Shown here: positions 1 through 8,493 of the stretch, one piece after another
Layout: each line of letters begins with the position of its first letter
How positions within the stretch are numbered: position 1 is the first letter of the stretch
DNA from: Lachnospiraceae bacterium
Lineage (GTDB): Bacteria; Bacillota; Clostridia; Lachnospirales; Lachnospiraceae
Reading direction: 5' to 3'
Length of the DNA: 63,665 nucleotides
NCBI GenBank assembly: GCA_017546025.1
Contig: JAFYYS010000013.1
Span: forward strand, 1-63,665
The notes under the pieces: generated by a model
The model's database searches: none
Seen by the model: the letters and a program-made list of their open reading frames with translations, nothing else
What the model was told of the DNA's origin: nothing
Program-made: the position numbers and the translations under genes

Positions 1-581
1 CCCGGGAGGAACTGCGCCGGATCCAGCGGGAAACGGGCGTCACGACGATTTTTGTCACACACGAACAGGAAGAAGCCATGAGCATCAGCGACCTGATTGT
101 CGTCATGAAGGAAGGCGTCATTCACCAGATCGGAAAGCCGCAGGAGGTTTACGATTATCCGTGCAACCTCTTCGTTGCGAAATTCCTCGGCACCCCGCCG
201 ATTAACGTATTCGAAGGCGAGCTGAAGGACGGTAAGGTTTACATCGGCGACGAAGCCGTTTTGGATGCTCCCGTTAAGGACAGCAAAAAAGTCTATGTCG
301 GCATCCGTCCCGAGGGCTTTGTTCCGGATAAAAACGGAAGCCTCACGGTGAACCTTAAGAAGATCGAAGTCATGGGCCGTGACACGAGCATCGTGGCCGA
401 GCATCCCGCCTTCACCGGCACGACCATCCGCGCCATCGTTCCTTCCGAGGATACCGAGGGCATCGGCGGCGAAACCGTGAAATTCAACCTGAAGCCGAAG
501 AAGGTACACCTCTTTGATTTTGAAACGGAGCTTGTGATTGCGAAGGACGCTTCGCCGAAATCCGAACAGACGGAGGCATGA
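1..581 (+). CDS. Sugar ABC transporter ATP-binding protein, C-terminal part (5' truncated by window edge)
   Basis: This is the end of an ATPase of the MalK/UgpC (CUT1) class, which powers carbohydrate import from the cytoplasmic face. The open frame runs in from base 3 without a start. The first residues include the H-loop region (FVTHEQEEAM), followed by the typical stretch ending in GKPQEVYDYP. The last ~110 residues look like the TOBE-type regulatory domain (VYVGIRPEGF). Walker A, Walker B and the signature motif lie outside the window. Two permease genes and a binding lipoprotein follow directly, so this is the first visible gene of an importer operon. The sugar cannot be told from the sequence. 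Confidence 0.93.
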   Translation, partial: REELRRIQRETGVTTIFVTHEQEEAMSISDLIVVMKEGVIHQIGKPQEVYDYPCNLFVAKFLGTPPINVFEGELKDGKVYIGDEAVLDAPVKDSKKVYVGIRPEGFVPDKNGSLTVNLKKIEVMGRDTSIVAEHPAFTGTTIRAIVPSEDTEGIGGETVKFNLKPKKVHLFDFETELVIAKDASPKSEQTEA

Positions 582-582
582 T

Positions 583-1473
583 ATGAAACAGAAACAATTG
601 AAGGGCTGGCTGTATCTGCTGCCCGCAATCGTCTTTCTCGGCGTGTTCATGGTGTATCCGTTAATCGACGTAATCATCTACTCCTTCGAGGAAGGCTACA
701 ATTTCGTCACGCAGACCTCCAAAGGAACCGGTCTTTACAATTTCCGGTATGTCCTGCATGACCCTTACTTCGTCCAGGCGCTTCGCAACACATTTATCAT
801 CGTTATCATTACGGTGCCTGTTTCGACGGGACTAGCGCTTCTCATCAGCCTTGCGCTCAACTCGATTAAGCCGCTTCGAAACGCCTTCCAGACGATCTAT
901 TTCCTGCCCTATGTGACCAACACCCTCGCTGTCGGTCTTGTTTTCATGGTGCTTTTCAAGAAGACCGAATACACAGACGGCATGGTAAACCTTTTGATTC
1001 ATGCATTCGGCGGCAAAACCGTTGACTTCATCGACGGACCGTACTGGGCCAAAATGTTCGTCATGTGCCTGTATACCGTCTGGATTGTGCTGCCCTTCAA
1101 AATCCTGATTTTAACGAGCGCGCTCGCGTCCGTGAAGGAGGACTACTACAAGGCAGCCCGTGTGGACGGCACGCGCCCCGGAAGAATCTTCCGTAAGATT
1201 ACCCTCCCGATGATTTCCCCGATGATCTTCTATCTCGTCATCACCGGTTTCATCGGCGCGTTCAAGGCATACAGCGACGAGGTTGCGCTGTTCGGAACGG
1301 ATCTGAACGCAGCCGGCATGAACACGATGGTCGGCTATATCTACGACATGCTTTACGGCAACAGCGGCGGCTATCCGTCATTTGCTTCGGCCGCCGCGCT
1401 CATTCTGTTCGCCGTTGTCTTCACCATCACCTGCATCAACCTGATGGTGTCCAAGAACAAAATACATTACTAG
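583..1473 (+). CDS. Sugar ABC transporter permease (MalF/UgpA-like)
   Basis: This is a 296-residue inner-membrane permease of the CUT1 family, one of the two channel-forming subunits of the importer. About six hydrophobic helices are visible, starting with GWLYLLPAIVFLGVFMVYPL. The EAA loop that docks onto the ATPase is recognisable (YYKAARVDGTRPGRIFRKITLP). I chose the ATG at 583 because a GGAGG lies just upstream inside the end of the ATPase gene; the frame is open further upstream, but that part would overlap the ATPase and reads as low-complexity Arg/Asn. It is one base from the ATPase stop and translationally coupled. Confidence 0.93.
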   Translation: MKQKQLKGWLYLLPAIVFLGVFMVYPLIDVIIYSFEEGYNFVTQTSKGTGLYNFRYVLHDPYFVQALRNTFIIVIITVPVSTGLALLISLALNSIKPLRNAFQTIYFLPYVTNTLAVGLVFMVLFKKTEYTDGMVNLLIHAFGGKTVDFIDGPYWAKMFVMCLYTVWIVLPFKILILTSALASVKEDYYKAARVDGTRPGRIFRKITLPMISPMIFYLVITGFIGAFKAYSDEVALFGTDLNAAGMNTMVGYIYDMLYGNSGGYPSFASAAALILFAVVFTITCINLMVSKNKIHY

Positions 1474-1483
1474 GAGGACCGCC

Positions 1484-2389
1484 ATGGCAAATGATACGAA
1501 ATATCAAAGCGGTCCGCTGACCGCGCAGGATTACAAGGCCATTGAACAGGCGGCAAGAAGACGCCTTCTCATCCGCCGCATCCTGATTTACACCTTCCTC
1601 GTGCTTGCCGCGCTCGCCGTTTTGTTCCCGTTTTACTGGATGCTTCTGACCTCCTTTAAGACGCAGGGCGCGTACAACGCGGAAGAGATTCCGAAGTTCT
1701 ATACGTTTGCGCCGACACTCAAAAACTATGAGGTCGCATTTACCGCAGTACCGCTTGCGAAATACTTCCTTAACACGCTGATCTTCACCGTCATCACGAC
1801 TGCCGCGATGATGGTTGTCATCGTGCTTGCAGCGTACGGCTTCGCGCGCATGGAATTTAAAGGAAAGACGCTTGTCTTCTCGCTCTTTCTGAGCCTGATG
1901 ATGATCCCGAACGAGCTCGTCATCATCACGAACTATGTCACGATTACCTCGTGGAACATGCGGAACACCTTCATCGGCCTGATTCTGCCGTCGATTACGT
2001 CGGTGTTCTACATCTACCTCTTAAAGGAGAACTTCGAGCAGATTCCCGAAGAGCTCTATAAAGCCGCGAAGGTGGACGGCACGTCCGATTTCAAATACCT
2101 TCTGCGCGTCATGGTTCCGATTTCAAAGCCGACGCTTGTGACCATCACGATTTTAAAGGTCATCGAGTGCTGGAACTCCTACGTATGGCCGCGCCTGATC
2201 ACGGATGACCGAAACTACTTCCTTGTATCAAACGGCATCCAGGAAATCCGCCAGAACGGCTTCGGCCGCGACAACATTCCCGCGATGATGGCGGCGGTTG
2301 TCGTCATCTCCGTCCCGCTCATCATTTTGTTCCTCTGCTTCCGGAACAAGATCATGGAGGGCGTTTCGAGAGGAGGGACCAAGGGATGA
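1484..2389 (+). CDS. Sugar ABC transporter permease (MalG/UgpE-like)
   Basis: This is the second permease, 301 residues, partner of the preceding gene. It has a cytoplasmic N-terminal tail of ~30 residues, about six membrane helices, and an EAA loop (ELYKAAKVDGTSDFKYLLRV). The AGGAGG just before the ATG at 1484 fixes the start. The stop overlaps the start of the binding-protein gene as ATGA, so the two are probably translated in a coupled fashion. The order ATPase-permease-permease-binding protein is unusual only in placing the binding protein last. Confidence 0.94.
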   Translation: MANDTKYQSGPLTAQDYKAIEQAARRRLLIRRILIYTFLVLAALAVLFPFYWMLLTSFKTQGAYNAEEIPKFYTFAPTLKNYEVAFTAVPLAKYFLNTLIFTVITTAAMMVVIVLAAYGFARMEFKGKTLVFSLFLSLMMIPNELVIITNYVTITSWNMRNTFIGLILPSITSVFYIYLLKENFEQIPEELYKAAKVDGTSDFKYLLRVMVPISKPTLVTITILKVIECWNSYVWPRLITDDRNYFLVSNGIQEIRQNGFGRDNIPAMMAAVVVISVPLIILFLCFRNKIMEGVSRGGTKG

Positions 2390-3978
2390 AACGATTTACC
2401 AAAGCTTTCTCTCTCCTTTTTGTCCTTCTGCTTCTTTGCGGCACGCTGACGGGCTGCCACGGCGGCAGGAAGCGGGTTGCGTTCCGGGTGCCTATGGAAT
2501 TTGACACGGAAAAGGAATACAACATCTCCTTCTGGGCGAAAAACGATACGAACATCACGCAGGTCAACATTTATAAAAAGGCCATCGCGGATTTCGAAAA
2601 GCTGTATCCGAACATCCACGTGACATTAAAGACCTACACGGATTACGCCACCATCTATCAGGATGTCATCACGAACATTTCAACCGACACGACGCCGAAT
2701 GTGTGCATCACCTACCCGGACCACATCGCGACCTACCAAAAGGGAAGCAACGTCGTCGTGCAGCTTGACCAGCTGATCATGGACCCGAATTACGGGCTCG
2801 GCGGCAGCAAGCTCAAATTCGACGGTCCGACGAAGGAAGAAATCGTGCCGAAGTTCCTGGAGGAATGCCACATCGGCGACGGCACCTATGCCCTTCCTTA
2901 CATGCGTTCGACCGAGGCTCTTTATATCAACAAAGACCTCGTCACGAAGCTCGGCTACGACATTCCGGATGTCCCGACCTGGGATTACATCTGGGAGGTT
3001 TCCGAGGCCGCGATGAAGCAGGATGCGGAAGGCACGTTCCTCGTGAACGGCCAGACGACGCTGATTCCGTTCATCTACAAATCGACCGATAACATGATGA
3101 TTTCGATGCTGAAGCAGAAGAACGCTCCGTACTCCGATTCGGAGGGCCATGTGCTTTTGTTCAACGACGTGACAAAGGAAATCCTCTTCTCCATCGTGCC
3201 GCATGCGAAATCCCGCTCGTTCTCGACCTTTAAGATTTCGAGCTACCCCGGCAACTACTTAAACGCCGGTCAGTGCATCTTCGCGATTGACTCGACCGCA
3301 GGCGCAACCTGGATGGGCAGCAATGCACCGAACTCGGACATTCATTCCGAGAACATCGTGCAGTTTGAAACCGTCGTCCGCCCGATTCCGCAGTACGACC
3401 CGTCCGAGCCTTACATGATCTCCCAGGGCCCTTCGCTCTGCATCTTCACGAAGGAGGACGAGGGCGAGGTCATGGCCTCCTGGCTGTTCATGCAGTACAT
3501 GCTCACGAACGACGTGCAGATTGCCTACTCGCAGACCGAGGGCTACATTCCGGTAACCATAAAGGCGCAGAACTCCGACACCTATCAGGAATACCTTGCC
3601 GCCGAAGGAACCGACAACGGCCTGCACTACGACGTCAAGATCAAAGCCGCCAAGCTGTTTCTTACTAACATCGACCGCACCTTTGTCACGCCCGTATTCG
3701 CCGGCTCCGCTTCGGTCCGTGAGGCCGCAGGCGAGCTCGTGGAAAATGTGACGCGTTCCGTCCGGCGTAAGAAAACCGTCGATGACGAATTCATCGCACA
3801 GTTATATGAGGATACTTCGGCATTAAAGCACTTGGACCAGATTGAAGTATCCGAAGGAAAGAAGTTCGGTCCGCTGCCGAAAACCTCGGCCGTACTGCTT
3901 GTTTCGCTCGCGGTTGTATGGGCGGCGCTGATTTCCGTCTACATGATCAGGCGAATGAAAGCACAAACAAATCAATAA
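2386..3978 (+). CDS. Extracellular sugar-binding lipoprotein with an extra C-terminal membrane helix
   Basis: This 530-residue protein is the extracytoplasmic solute-binding component of the importer. The N-terminus is a lipoprotein signal (hydrophobic stretch then LTGC, Cys24), so it should be lipid-anchored to the outer face of the membrane. The body resembles family 1 binding proteins (YALPYMRSTEALYINKDL; TWDYIWEVSEAAMK). The last ~30 residues form a hydrophobic helix (about residues 499-519) followed by a basic tail, RRMKAQ, which looks like a second membrane anchor. Binding lipoproteins normally lack this. The family's usual length is 420-450, so the C-terminal ~80 residues are additional. 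Confidence 0.9.
   Translation: MKRFTKAFSLLFVLLLLCGTLTGCHGGRKRVAFRVPMEFDTEKEYNISFWAKNDTNITQVNIYKKAIADFEKLYPNIHVTLKTYTDYATIYQDVITNISTDTTPNVCITYPDHIATYQKGSNVVVQLDQLIMDPNYGLGGSKLKFDGPTKEEIVPKFLEECHIGDGTYALPYMRSTEALYINKDLVTKLGYDIPDVPTWDYIWEVSEAAMKQDAEGTFLVNGQTTLIPFIYKSTDNMMISMLKQKNAPYSDSEGHVLLFNDVTKEILFSIVPHAKSRSFSTFKISSYPGNYLNAGQCIFAIDSTAGATWMGSNAPNSDIHSENIVQFETVVRPIPQYDPSEPYMISQGPSLCIFTKEDEGEVMASWLFMQYMLTNDVQIAYSQTEGYIPVTIKAQNSDTYQEYLAAEGTDNGLHYDVKIKAAKLFLTNIDRTFVTPVFAGSASVREAAGELVENVTRSVRRKKTVDDEFIAQLYEDTSALKHLDQIEVSEGKKFGPLPKTSAVLLVSLAVVWAALISVYMIRRMKAQTNQ
3741..3751 (+). repeat. Copy of repeated 11-mer GGAAAATGTGA (coding, read as E-N-V-T)
   Basis: First of ten exact copies of this word in the window. 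The other exact copies begin at 7043, 10630, 20762, 21553, 34076 and 54331 on the plus strand and at 21718, 24308 and 46178 as the reverse complement TCACATTTTCC. Here it lies inside the binding-protein gene. Purpose unknown. Confidence 0.6.
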
Positions 3979-3987
3979 GATAAACTA

Positions 3988-4015
3988 TTGCATTTTCCAT
4001 TCGAATCAGTATAAT
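3988..4015 (+). promoter_or_regulatory. Sigma-A-type promoter for the duplicated-domain lipoprotein
   Basis: TTGCAT at 3988-3993 and a perfect TATAAT at 4010-4015 are separated by 16 bp. The site sits between the importer operon and the lipoprotein gene, so that gene has its own transcript. Confidence 0.75.
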
Positions 4016-4030
4016 AAGTGCAGCAGTGTA

Positions 4031-4046
4031 CGGGAAGCGATTCCCG
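4031..4046 (+). other. 5'UTR hairpin with GCGA tetraloop
   Basis: CGGGAA-GCGA-TTCCCG forms a perfect 6-bp stem capped by a GNRA-type loop, about 20 bases before the ribosome-binding site of the following gene. There is no U-run, so it is not a terminator. It may stabilise the 5' end of the mRNA. Confidence 0.5.
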
Positions 4047-4075
4047 GAACTAAGCACAAAAAGGAGAAATATATC

Positions 4076-5512
4076 ATGAAGAAAATACTGGTGATTGTTT
4101 TGGCGCTGGTTCTTGTTCTCAGCTTTGCTGCGTGCGAGAAGAAGCAGAAAAACCCCACCGCCACTCCTACCGTTGAAGCTACCACGGAGCCTACGGCAAC
4201 CCCTACGGCTACCCCCGATGCTCCCGACGTTAAGGGTGAAGGCGTTATGACCCACGCACAGTATGTTGCCGCTGCCGATGAGGACGAAGTGGTAATCGAG
4301 TGCTATGTTCAGGACCATCAAAAGATGAAGGACGGAAAGGTAAGTGTTTACGCCGCTGACCCGGACGGTGGATACTTTATCTTCGGCATGACCTGTTCTG
4401 AAGCTGATTTCAATAAGCTGACTCCCGGAACCAAGATTAAGGTTAAGGGTTACCGTGCCACCTGGGCAGATGAAATCGAAGTTGCAGAAGGCGCTACGTT
4501 CGAGATTCTTGACGGCAATTACATTGCTCCCGTTACCGATGTTACAAACCTTCTCGGAACCTCCGATCTGATCGGCAATCAGAACCTTCCCGTTGCCTTT
4601 AACGGTCTTACCGTTGTCAGTGCTCCGACCTACGGCTGGGATGGCTCCGGAAACCGCGGAAGCGATCTTTACTTCAATGTTGCTCTTGACAACCAGGTTT
4701 TCACCTTTACCGTTGAGGCAGATCTTCGCAACGAGGATACCGATGTTTACAAGGCTGTTGAAGCTTTAAAGGCCGGTGATATCGTAAACCTTGAGGGCTT
4801 CCTCTACTGGTACAAAGGTGCGAACCCGCACATCACGAAGGCAACTGTTGTCGGCAACGCAAACGCAAAGAGCGAAGGTGTTATGAGCTGGGCACAGTTC
4901 ATTGCCGCAGAGGACGAGGACGAAGTTACAATTGAGTGCTATGTTCAGGATCATCAGGCATGGTGGGAAAACAAGATTACCGTTTATGCCGCTGACCTTG
5001 ACGGCGCATACTTCATCTATGAGATGCAGTGTTCCGAGGAAGACGCAAAGAAGCTTGTTCCCGGTACGAAGATTCGTGTAAAGGGTTACCGTGCCACATG
5101 GTCCGGTGAAATCGAAGTTGCACAGGGTGCTACGTTTGAGTTCCTGGAAGGCAGCTACATTGCTCCTTCTGTTGACATTACGCCTTACCTTACCGGCGAG
5201 ACAATTGTCAGCGAAATCCCGGAAGTCGTTGCTCTCATGAACCACCTTGTAACCATGAAGGGTCTTAAGGTTGTCAATGATCCTTCCTATAAGGGTGAAT
5301 CCCGCGGCGATGACATCTATCTTCGCGTTTCCATCAACGGCGTATCTTTCAACCTTGTTGTGGAATCATTTTTCCGCAATGCCGATACCGAAGTGTACAA
5401 GACTGTTGAAAGTCTTAAGGCCGGTGACATCATTGATGTCGACGCATATCTTTACTGGTACCTCGGTGCTAATCCGCATATTGTTAATGTAACCAAAAAG
5501 ACCGCTGAGTAA
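4076..5512 (+). CDS. Secreted lipoprotein with two tandem ~205-residue repeats, function unknown
   Basis: The protein has 478 residues. The N-terminus is a lipoprotein signal ending in SFAAC (Cys20), followed by a Thr/Pro-rich linker (to about residue 55) that would hold the domains off the membrane. Two copies of one domain follow, each opening with EGVM(T/S)xAQ(Y/F) and containing DEVxIECYVQDHQ, PGTKI(K/R)VKGYRATW, and ending (Y/L)WYxGANPHI. The repeats are close enough in sequence to indicate an internal duplication. The beta-rich pattern with KVKGY recalls OB-fold-like domains in Clostridia lipoproteins, but this is only a resemblance. AAAAAGGAG precedes the ATG. A promoter and terminator flank it, so it is monocistronic. 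Confidence 0.85.
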   Translation: MKKILVIVLALVLVLSFAACEKKQKNPTATPTVEATTEPTATPTATPDAPDVKGEGVMTHAQYVAAADEDEVVIECYVQDHQKMKDGKVSVYAADPDGGYFIFGMTCSEADFNKLTPGTKIKVKGYRATWADEIEVAEGATFEILDGNYIAPVTDVTNLLGTSDLIGNQNLPVAFNGLTVVSAPTYGWDGSGNRGSDLYFNVALDNQVFTFTVEADLRNEDTDVYKAVEALKAGDIVNLEGFLYWYKGANPHITKATVVGNANAKSEGVMSWAQFIAAEDEDEVTIECYVQDHQAWWENKITVYAADLDGAYFIYEMQCSEEDAKKLVPGTKIRVKGYRATWSGEIEVAQGATFEFLEGSYIAPSVDITPYLTGETIVSEIPEVVALMNHLVTMKGLKVVNDPSYKGESRGDDIYLRVSINGVSFNLVVESFFRNADTEVYKTVESLKAGDIIDVDAYLYWYLGANPHIVNVTKKTAE

Positions 5513-5538
5513 TTCAGAAAACAATCCAATAAACAGTT

Positions 5539-5570
5539 ACGGCACGGAGCCTTGGCCCCGTGCCGTTTTC
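5539..5570 (+). terminator. Intrinsic terminator after the lipoprotein gene
   Basis: ACGGCACGG pairs with CCGTGCCGT (9 bp) and is followed by TTTTC TTTG. It lies 26 bases after the stop codon. Confidence 0.85.
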
Positions 5571-5625
5571 TTTGTTTCTTACTCTTCTTTTTCTTTCCCG
5601 GCGAAGCCCTGTCCGTCGGAAAATA

Positions 5626-6051
5626 CTATTCCTGCCCCTTTATGAACTGCATCTGCGGGCTCTTCTCGTCAAGCTGCATCAGTTCAATCTTGATGCCGTC
5701 CGGGTCGTGCGTCCAGCACTGCCAGTTGAAGTCGGCGCCCTGCTTCGGCGCATCGTCCTGCGGCGCACCGGTCTTCACGATGCGGTCCCAGATTTCATGG
5801 ATATCATCTACAGCAACGCAGATGTGGAAAAAACCAATGTTTTCGTCCTTATACGGGTTCTCCTTCGTCGCGCCGTAGAAAAGCTCGATAAACTGCCCTC
5901 CGCCGCCGTACAGGTACACAATCCAGGGCTCTCCGTTCTCCGGTCTCGGGATATCGAAGGCCTTCTTAAAGCCGAGCGTATTCTCATAAAACGCCACCGT
6001 CGTATCCATGTCTTTTACATTAAATGCCGCATGGGCAATTCCTTTAATCAT
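5626..6051 (-). CDS. VOC-family (glyoxalase-like) protein
   Basis: This is a 141-residue single-domain vicinal-oxygen-chelate protein, the fold of lactoylglutathione lyase and methylmalonyl-CoA epimerase. The two beta-alpha-beta-beta-beta halves and probable metal ligands can be seen: His in GIAHAAFNV, Glu in QFIELFYG, His in GFFHICVAV and Glu in GIKIELMQ. The start at 6051 is chosen because GGAGG lies 9 bases upstream and the protein then begins MIKGIAHAAF as the family does. It sits 66 bases downstream of the aldo/keto reductase gene and could be co-transcribed. A role in methylglyoxal or reactive-carbonyl handling would fit both but is not shown. Confidence 0.88.
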   Translation of the reverse strand: MIKGIAHAAFNVKDMDTTVAFYENTLGFKKAFDIPRPENGEPWIVYLYGGGGQFIELFYGATKENPYKDENIGFFHICVAVDDIHEIWDRIVKTGAPQDDAPKQGADFNWQCWTHDPDGIKIELMQLDEKSPQMQFIKGQE

Positions 6052-6117
6052 CCTGAATTCCTCCGTTAATGGGGTTATCGCTGAAACCGGAAGGCGGCTT
6101 CGCATTTGTCACAGAAG

Positions 6118-6969
6118 TCAGAACGGCATCTTGTCGGGGTCACCGGACAGTCCGACACAGCCTTTGAGGTTTGCAATCAGCTGTACGTCTGCATCGGTCA
6201 GCTCGAAATCAAAGACCTTCAGATTGTCTTCGATTCTCGACGGCGTAACGGACTTCGGAAGCGGCAGATAGCCCTGCTGCAGTCCCCAGCGGATGCAAAT
6301 CTGTGCGATGCTCTTGCCGTACTTATCGGCCAGCGCCTTCATCTCCGGCACTTCAAAAATCTTACCGTTTCCAAGCGGGCTGTATGCCTCTAAAATCATA
6401 CCCTGCGCCTTGCAGTATTCGACCAGCTCGTCCTGCGTCTCGCCGGGGCAAAGCCGGATCTGGTTGACCATCGGCTTAATCTTTGCGGTCTTCATAAGCG
6501 CTTCAATGTGATGTTCCCGGAAGTTGCTGATGCCGATGGCGCGAATCTTGCCGGCCTCGTAAAGCTCTTCCATCGCCTTCCAGGACTCTGCGTTCGCCTG
6601 CTCCCAGCGGCTTCTGTACATCGCCGGATTCGGCCAGTGGATCAGGAAGAGGTCCACATAGTCAAGGCCGAGCTTTTTCAGTGACTCCTCGAACGTCCGC
6701 ATCGTCAGGTCATAGGTATGATTGGTGTTCCAAAGCTTGGTTGTGATGAAGAGCTTCTCGCGGGGCACGCTGCCCTGCCGGATTCCCTCTCCGACGCCCT
6801 CCTCATTGCCGTACGCCTGCGCGGTGTCGATATGACGGTACCCCGCCTGAATCGCGCACTTCACGGAATTTACCGCTACGTCTCCGTCCGGTGTCTGCCA
6901 CGTTCCGAAGCCGATGCACGGAATCTCCACGCCGTTCAAAAGCCGGTACGTATCCTTTTCGTTTCTCAT
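6118..6969 (-). CDS. Aldo/keto reductase (2,5-diketogluconate reductase-like)
   Basis: This is a 283-residue NADPH-dependent carbonyl reductase of the aldo/keto reductase superfamily. The catalytic tetrad is complete: Asp48 (HIDTAQAYGNE), Tyr53, Lys78 (TTKLWN) and His111 (LIHWPNP). The C-terminal cofactor region reads PLPKSVTPSRIEDNL, where Lys-Ser-Val-Thr binds the NADPH phosphate. Length is normal for the family. GAAAGGATGGGG precedes the ATG at 6969. The substrate cannot be assigned. It is followed by the VOC protein gene on the same strand. Confidence 0.93.
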   Translation of the reverse strand: MRNEKDTYRLLNGVEIPCIGFGTWQTPDGDVAVNSVKCAIQAGYRHIDTAQAYGNEEGVGEGIRQGSVPREKLFITTKLWNTNHTYDLTMRTFEESLKKLGLDYVDLFLIHWPNPAMYRSRWEQANAESWKAMEELYEAGKIRAIGISNFREHHIEALMKTAKIKPMVNQIRLCPGETQDELVEYCKAQGMILEAYSPLGNGKIFEVPEMKALADKYGKSIAQICIRWGLQQGYLPLPKSVTPSRIEDNLKVFDFELTDADVQLIANLKGCVGLSGDPDKMPF

Positions 6970-7042
6970 TTGCCATCCCCATCCTTTCTTTTATTCGGTT
7001 AACCTTCCCCGTTATTCCGATTCTATCATGAATCCCCTCCGC

Positions 7043-7053
7043 GGAAAATGTGA
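7043..7053 (+). repeat. Copy of repeated 11-mer GGAAAATGTGA (intergenic)
   Basis: An exact intergenic copy upstream of the aldo/keto reductase gene, where no protein-coding constraint explains it. Confidence 0.6.
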
Positions 7054-7087
7054 TATGTCATCTTCCGGTGGAGAATCGCATACAAAA

Positions 7088-7112
7088 CAGAGCCTCCTTT
7101 CGGGAGGCTCCT
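7088..7112 (-). terminator. Intrinsic terminator downstream of the ABC/YtrA operon
   Basis: GAGCCTCC and GGGAGGCTC form an 8-9 bp stem with a TTTC loop. T-runs lie on both sides (TTTTT on plus, TGTTTTG on minus), so it may work in either direction. It ends the operon whose last gene stops at 7138. Confidence 0.8.
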
Positions 7113-7137
7113 TTTTCAGTTCAAACTCTGATAAATG

Positions 7138-7686
7138 CTACCGCCATCTCTCATATTCTTCGCGGTATTTTAAGACTGCCTTCTGCCTGCGCTCTTCCAT
7201 GGAGATGCGCCGTCTGCCCATCTCTTCCGGAGTTTCCGGAGGGCAGGTGAAATCCATCAGCCGCTCCATGATGCGGTTCATTCTTGCGCCGAGCGATGTC
7301 CGTTGGCAGAACAGCTTACAGCCGCTGTCCCTGCTGCGAAGCCGTGAGCCCATGTATTCGATGACGGATATCTTATTGTCTGCATCAAGCTCCGTCATTC
7401 CTTCCAGGACCTCAAGAAGTCTTAAGCCGCACCGCTCGGTATCGCAATACTCATATTCCATGAGATCAAGGATGTTCGCGAACCAGAGCCAGGAGCGCTC
7501 CGGATGGCTTTGAAACGCGGCAAAATGCTGCTCCGCCAGTTCCGACACCCACTGCCGCTTCGTCTCAAACGGAATCTTCAGGTCATGATATTCGTGTAAT
7601 GTCTTCTCTCCGGCCTCATGCCAGATCAGATACGGGTCTTCCCCGTTCAGCTGCTTAAACAGTTCTTCTGCTTCCTTCAGTGTCAT
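7138..7686 (-). CDS. Hypothetical protein, last gene of the ABC operon
   Basis: I do not recognise this 182-residue protein. It is predicted soluble, helical and highly charged, with an Arg/Glu-rich C-terminus (RRISMEERRQKAVLKYREEY) and several Trp and Cys residues. It begins 21 bases after the stop of the second permease gene, on the same strand, and is followed by an intrinsic terminator, so it is probably the last cistron of that operon. GGAGG(A) precedes the ATG. Position suggests a link to the transporter, but there is no motif to support one. Confidence 0.7.
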   Translation of the reverse strand: MTLKEAEELFKQLNGEDPYLIWHEAGEKTLHEYHDLKIPFETKRQWVSELAEQHFAAFQSHPERSWLWFANILDLMEYEYCDTERCGLRLLEVLEGMTELDADNKISVIEYMGSRLRSRDSGCKLFCQRTSLGARMNRIMERLMDFTCPPETPEEMGRRRISMEERRQKAVLKYREEYERWR

Positions 7687-7707
7687 ATTTTCCTCCGATT
7701 CATGCCG

Positions 7708-8493
7708 TCAGTCTTCCGAAAGCCCGTCCCTGCCGAGTTCTCTCTTTCGGACAATCCGGTAGGACAGATAATACCATGAAAGAGCAGCCAGGGGGAATAG
7801 TACGGAAAGCGCGCGGACCAGCCCCTTATGTGCCCTGTACCAGCGAAGAATCGCATTGTAATTGAGATTCGACAGCGCCGAAAGGTTCCCGAAGAACAGA
7901 AACCAGGCGGCGAACAGTCCGAGCGGGCACAGTGTCAAAAGAACAAGCGCCTCCCCGACCTTTCTTCCGAATCCGAGATAAGCTAGAAAATCAATCCCGC
8001 CGATGATTAACGGTATACCGAGGAACACGCCTCCCATACGAAGCATCACCTGCATATGCTCCGAGAACCGGTTGTGTCCGGCACCGACAAGAAAGATTCC
8101 GGCAATCATAGCTGCGGTCGCCATGATAAGCAGATCCGCCAGCAGGAAGAACAGGTACTTCGCTTTAATGAGCGACGCCTTCGGAAGCGGCATGGCCTTG
8201 TAATAGGACTGAATCACACGGCTGCGGTCGTTGCCGGAAAGAATCTTCATCACAACAACGAGCTCCAGCATGCCGGCCACCAGAATCACATAGGCAAAGC
8301 TCCCTAAAAAACTGTCATACATCTCTCCGAGGTTAATGGAGTTCATCTCCTCAAAGGTTTCCTCAAGATTTCGGGAATCTCCACCCGGAAGCGCAATCCG
8401 CATGCATAAAAAGAACACCAGAAGGCAGCCCATCAGCCCGAGAATCTTCTTCGCGCCCGTGCTGACATATTCTTTGTACAAAAGCCCTTTCAT
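7708..8493 (-). CDS. ABC-2 type transporter permease (second subunit)
   Basis: This is a 261-residue integral membrane protein with about six hydrophobic helices. It begins MKGLLYKEYV, the amphipathic N-terminus seen in ABC-2 export permeases of the YtrC/D and bacitracin-type group. It directly abuts the preceding permease gene (stop and start adjacent at 8493/8494), and both lie behind the ATPase gene. The pair would form the membrane channel of a heterodimeric exporter. The substrate is unknown; relatives controlled by YtrA-type regulators respond to cell-wall antibiotics. Confidence 0.85.
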   Translation of the reverse strand: MKGLLYKEYVSTGAKKILGLMGCLLVFFLCMRIALPGGDSRNLEETFEEMNSINLGEMYDSFLGSFAYVILVAGMLELVVVMKILSGNDRSRVIQSYYKAMPLPKASLIKAKYLFFLLADLLIMATAAMIAGIFLVGAGHNRFSEHMQVMLRMGGVFLGIPLIIGGIDFLAYLGFGRKVGEALVLLTLCPLGLFAAWFLFFGNLSALSNLNYNAILRWYRAHKGLVRALSVLFPLAALSWYYLSYRIVRKRELGRDGLSED

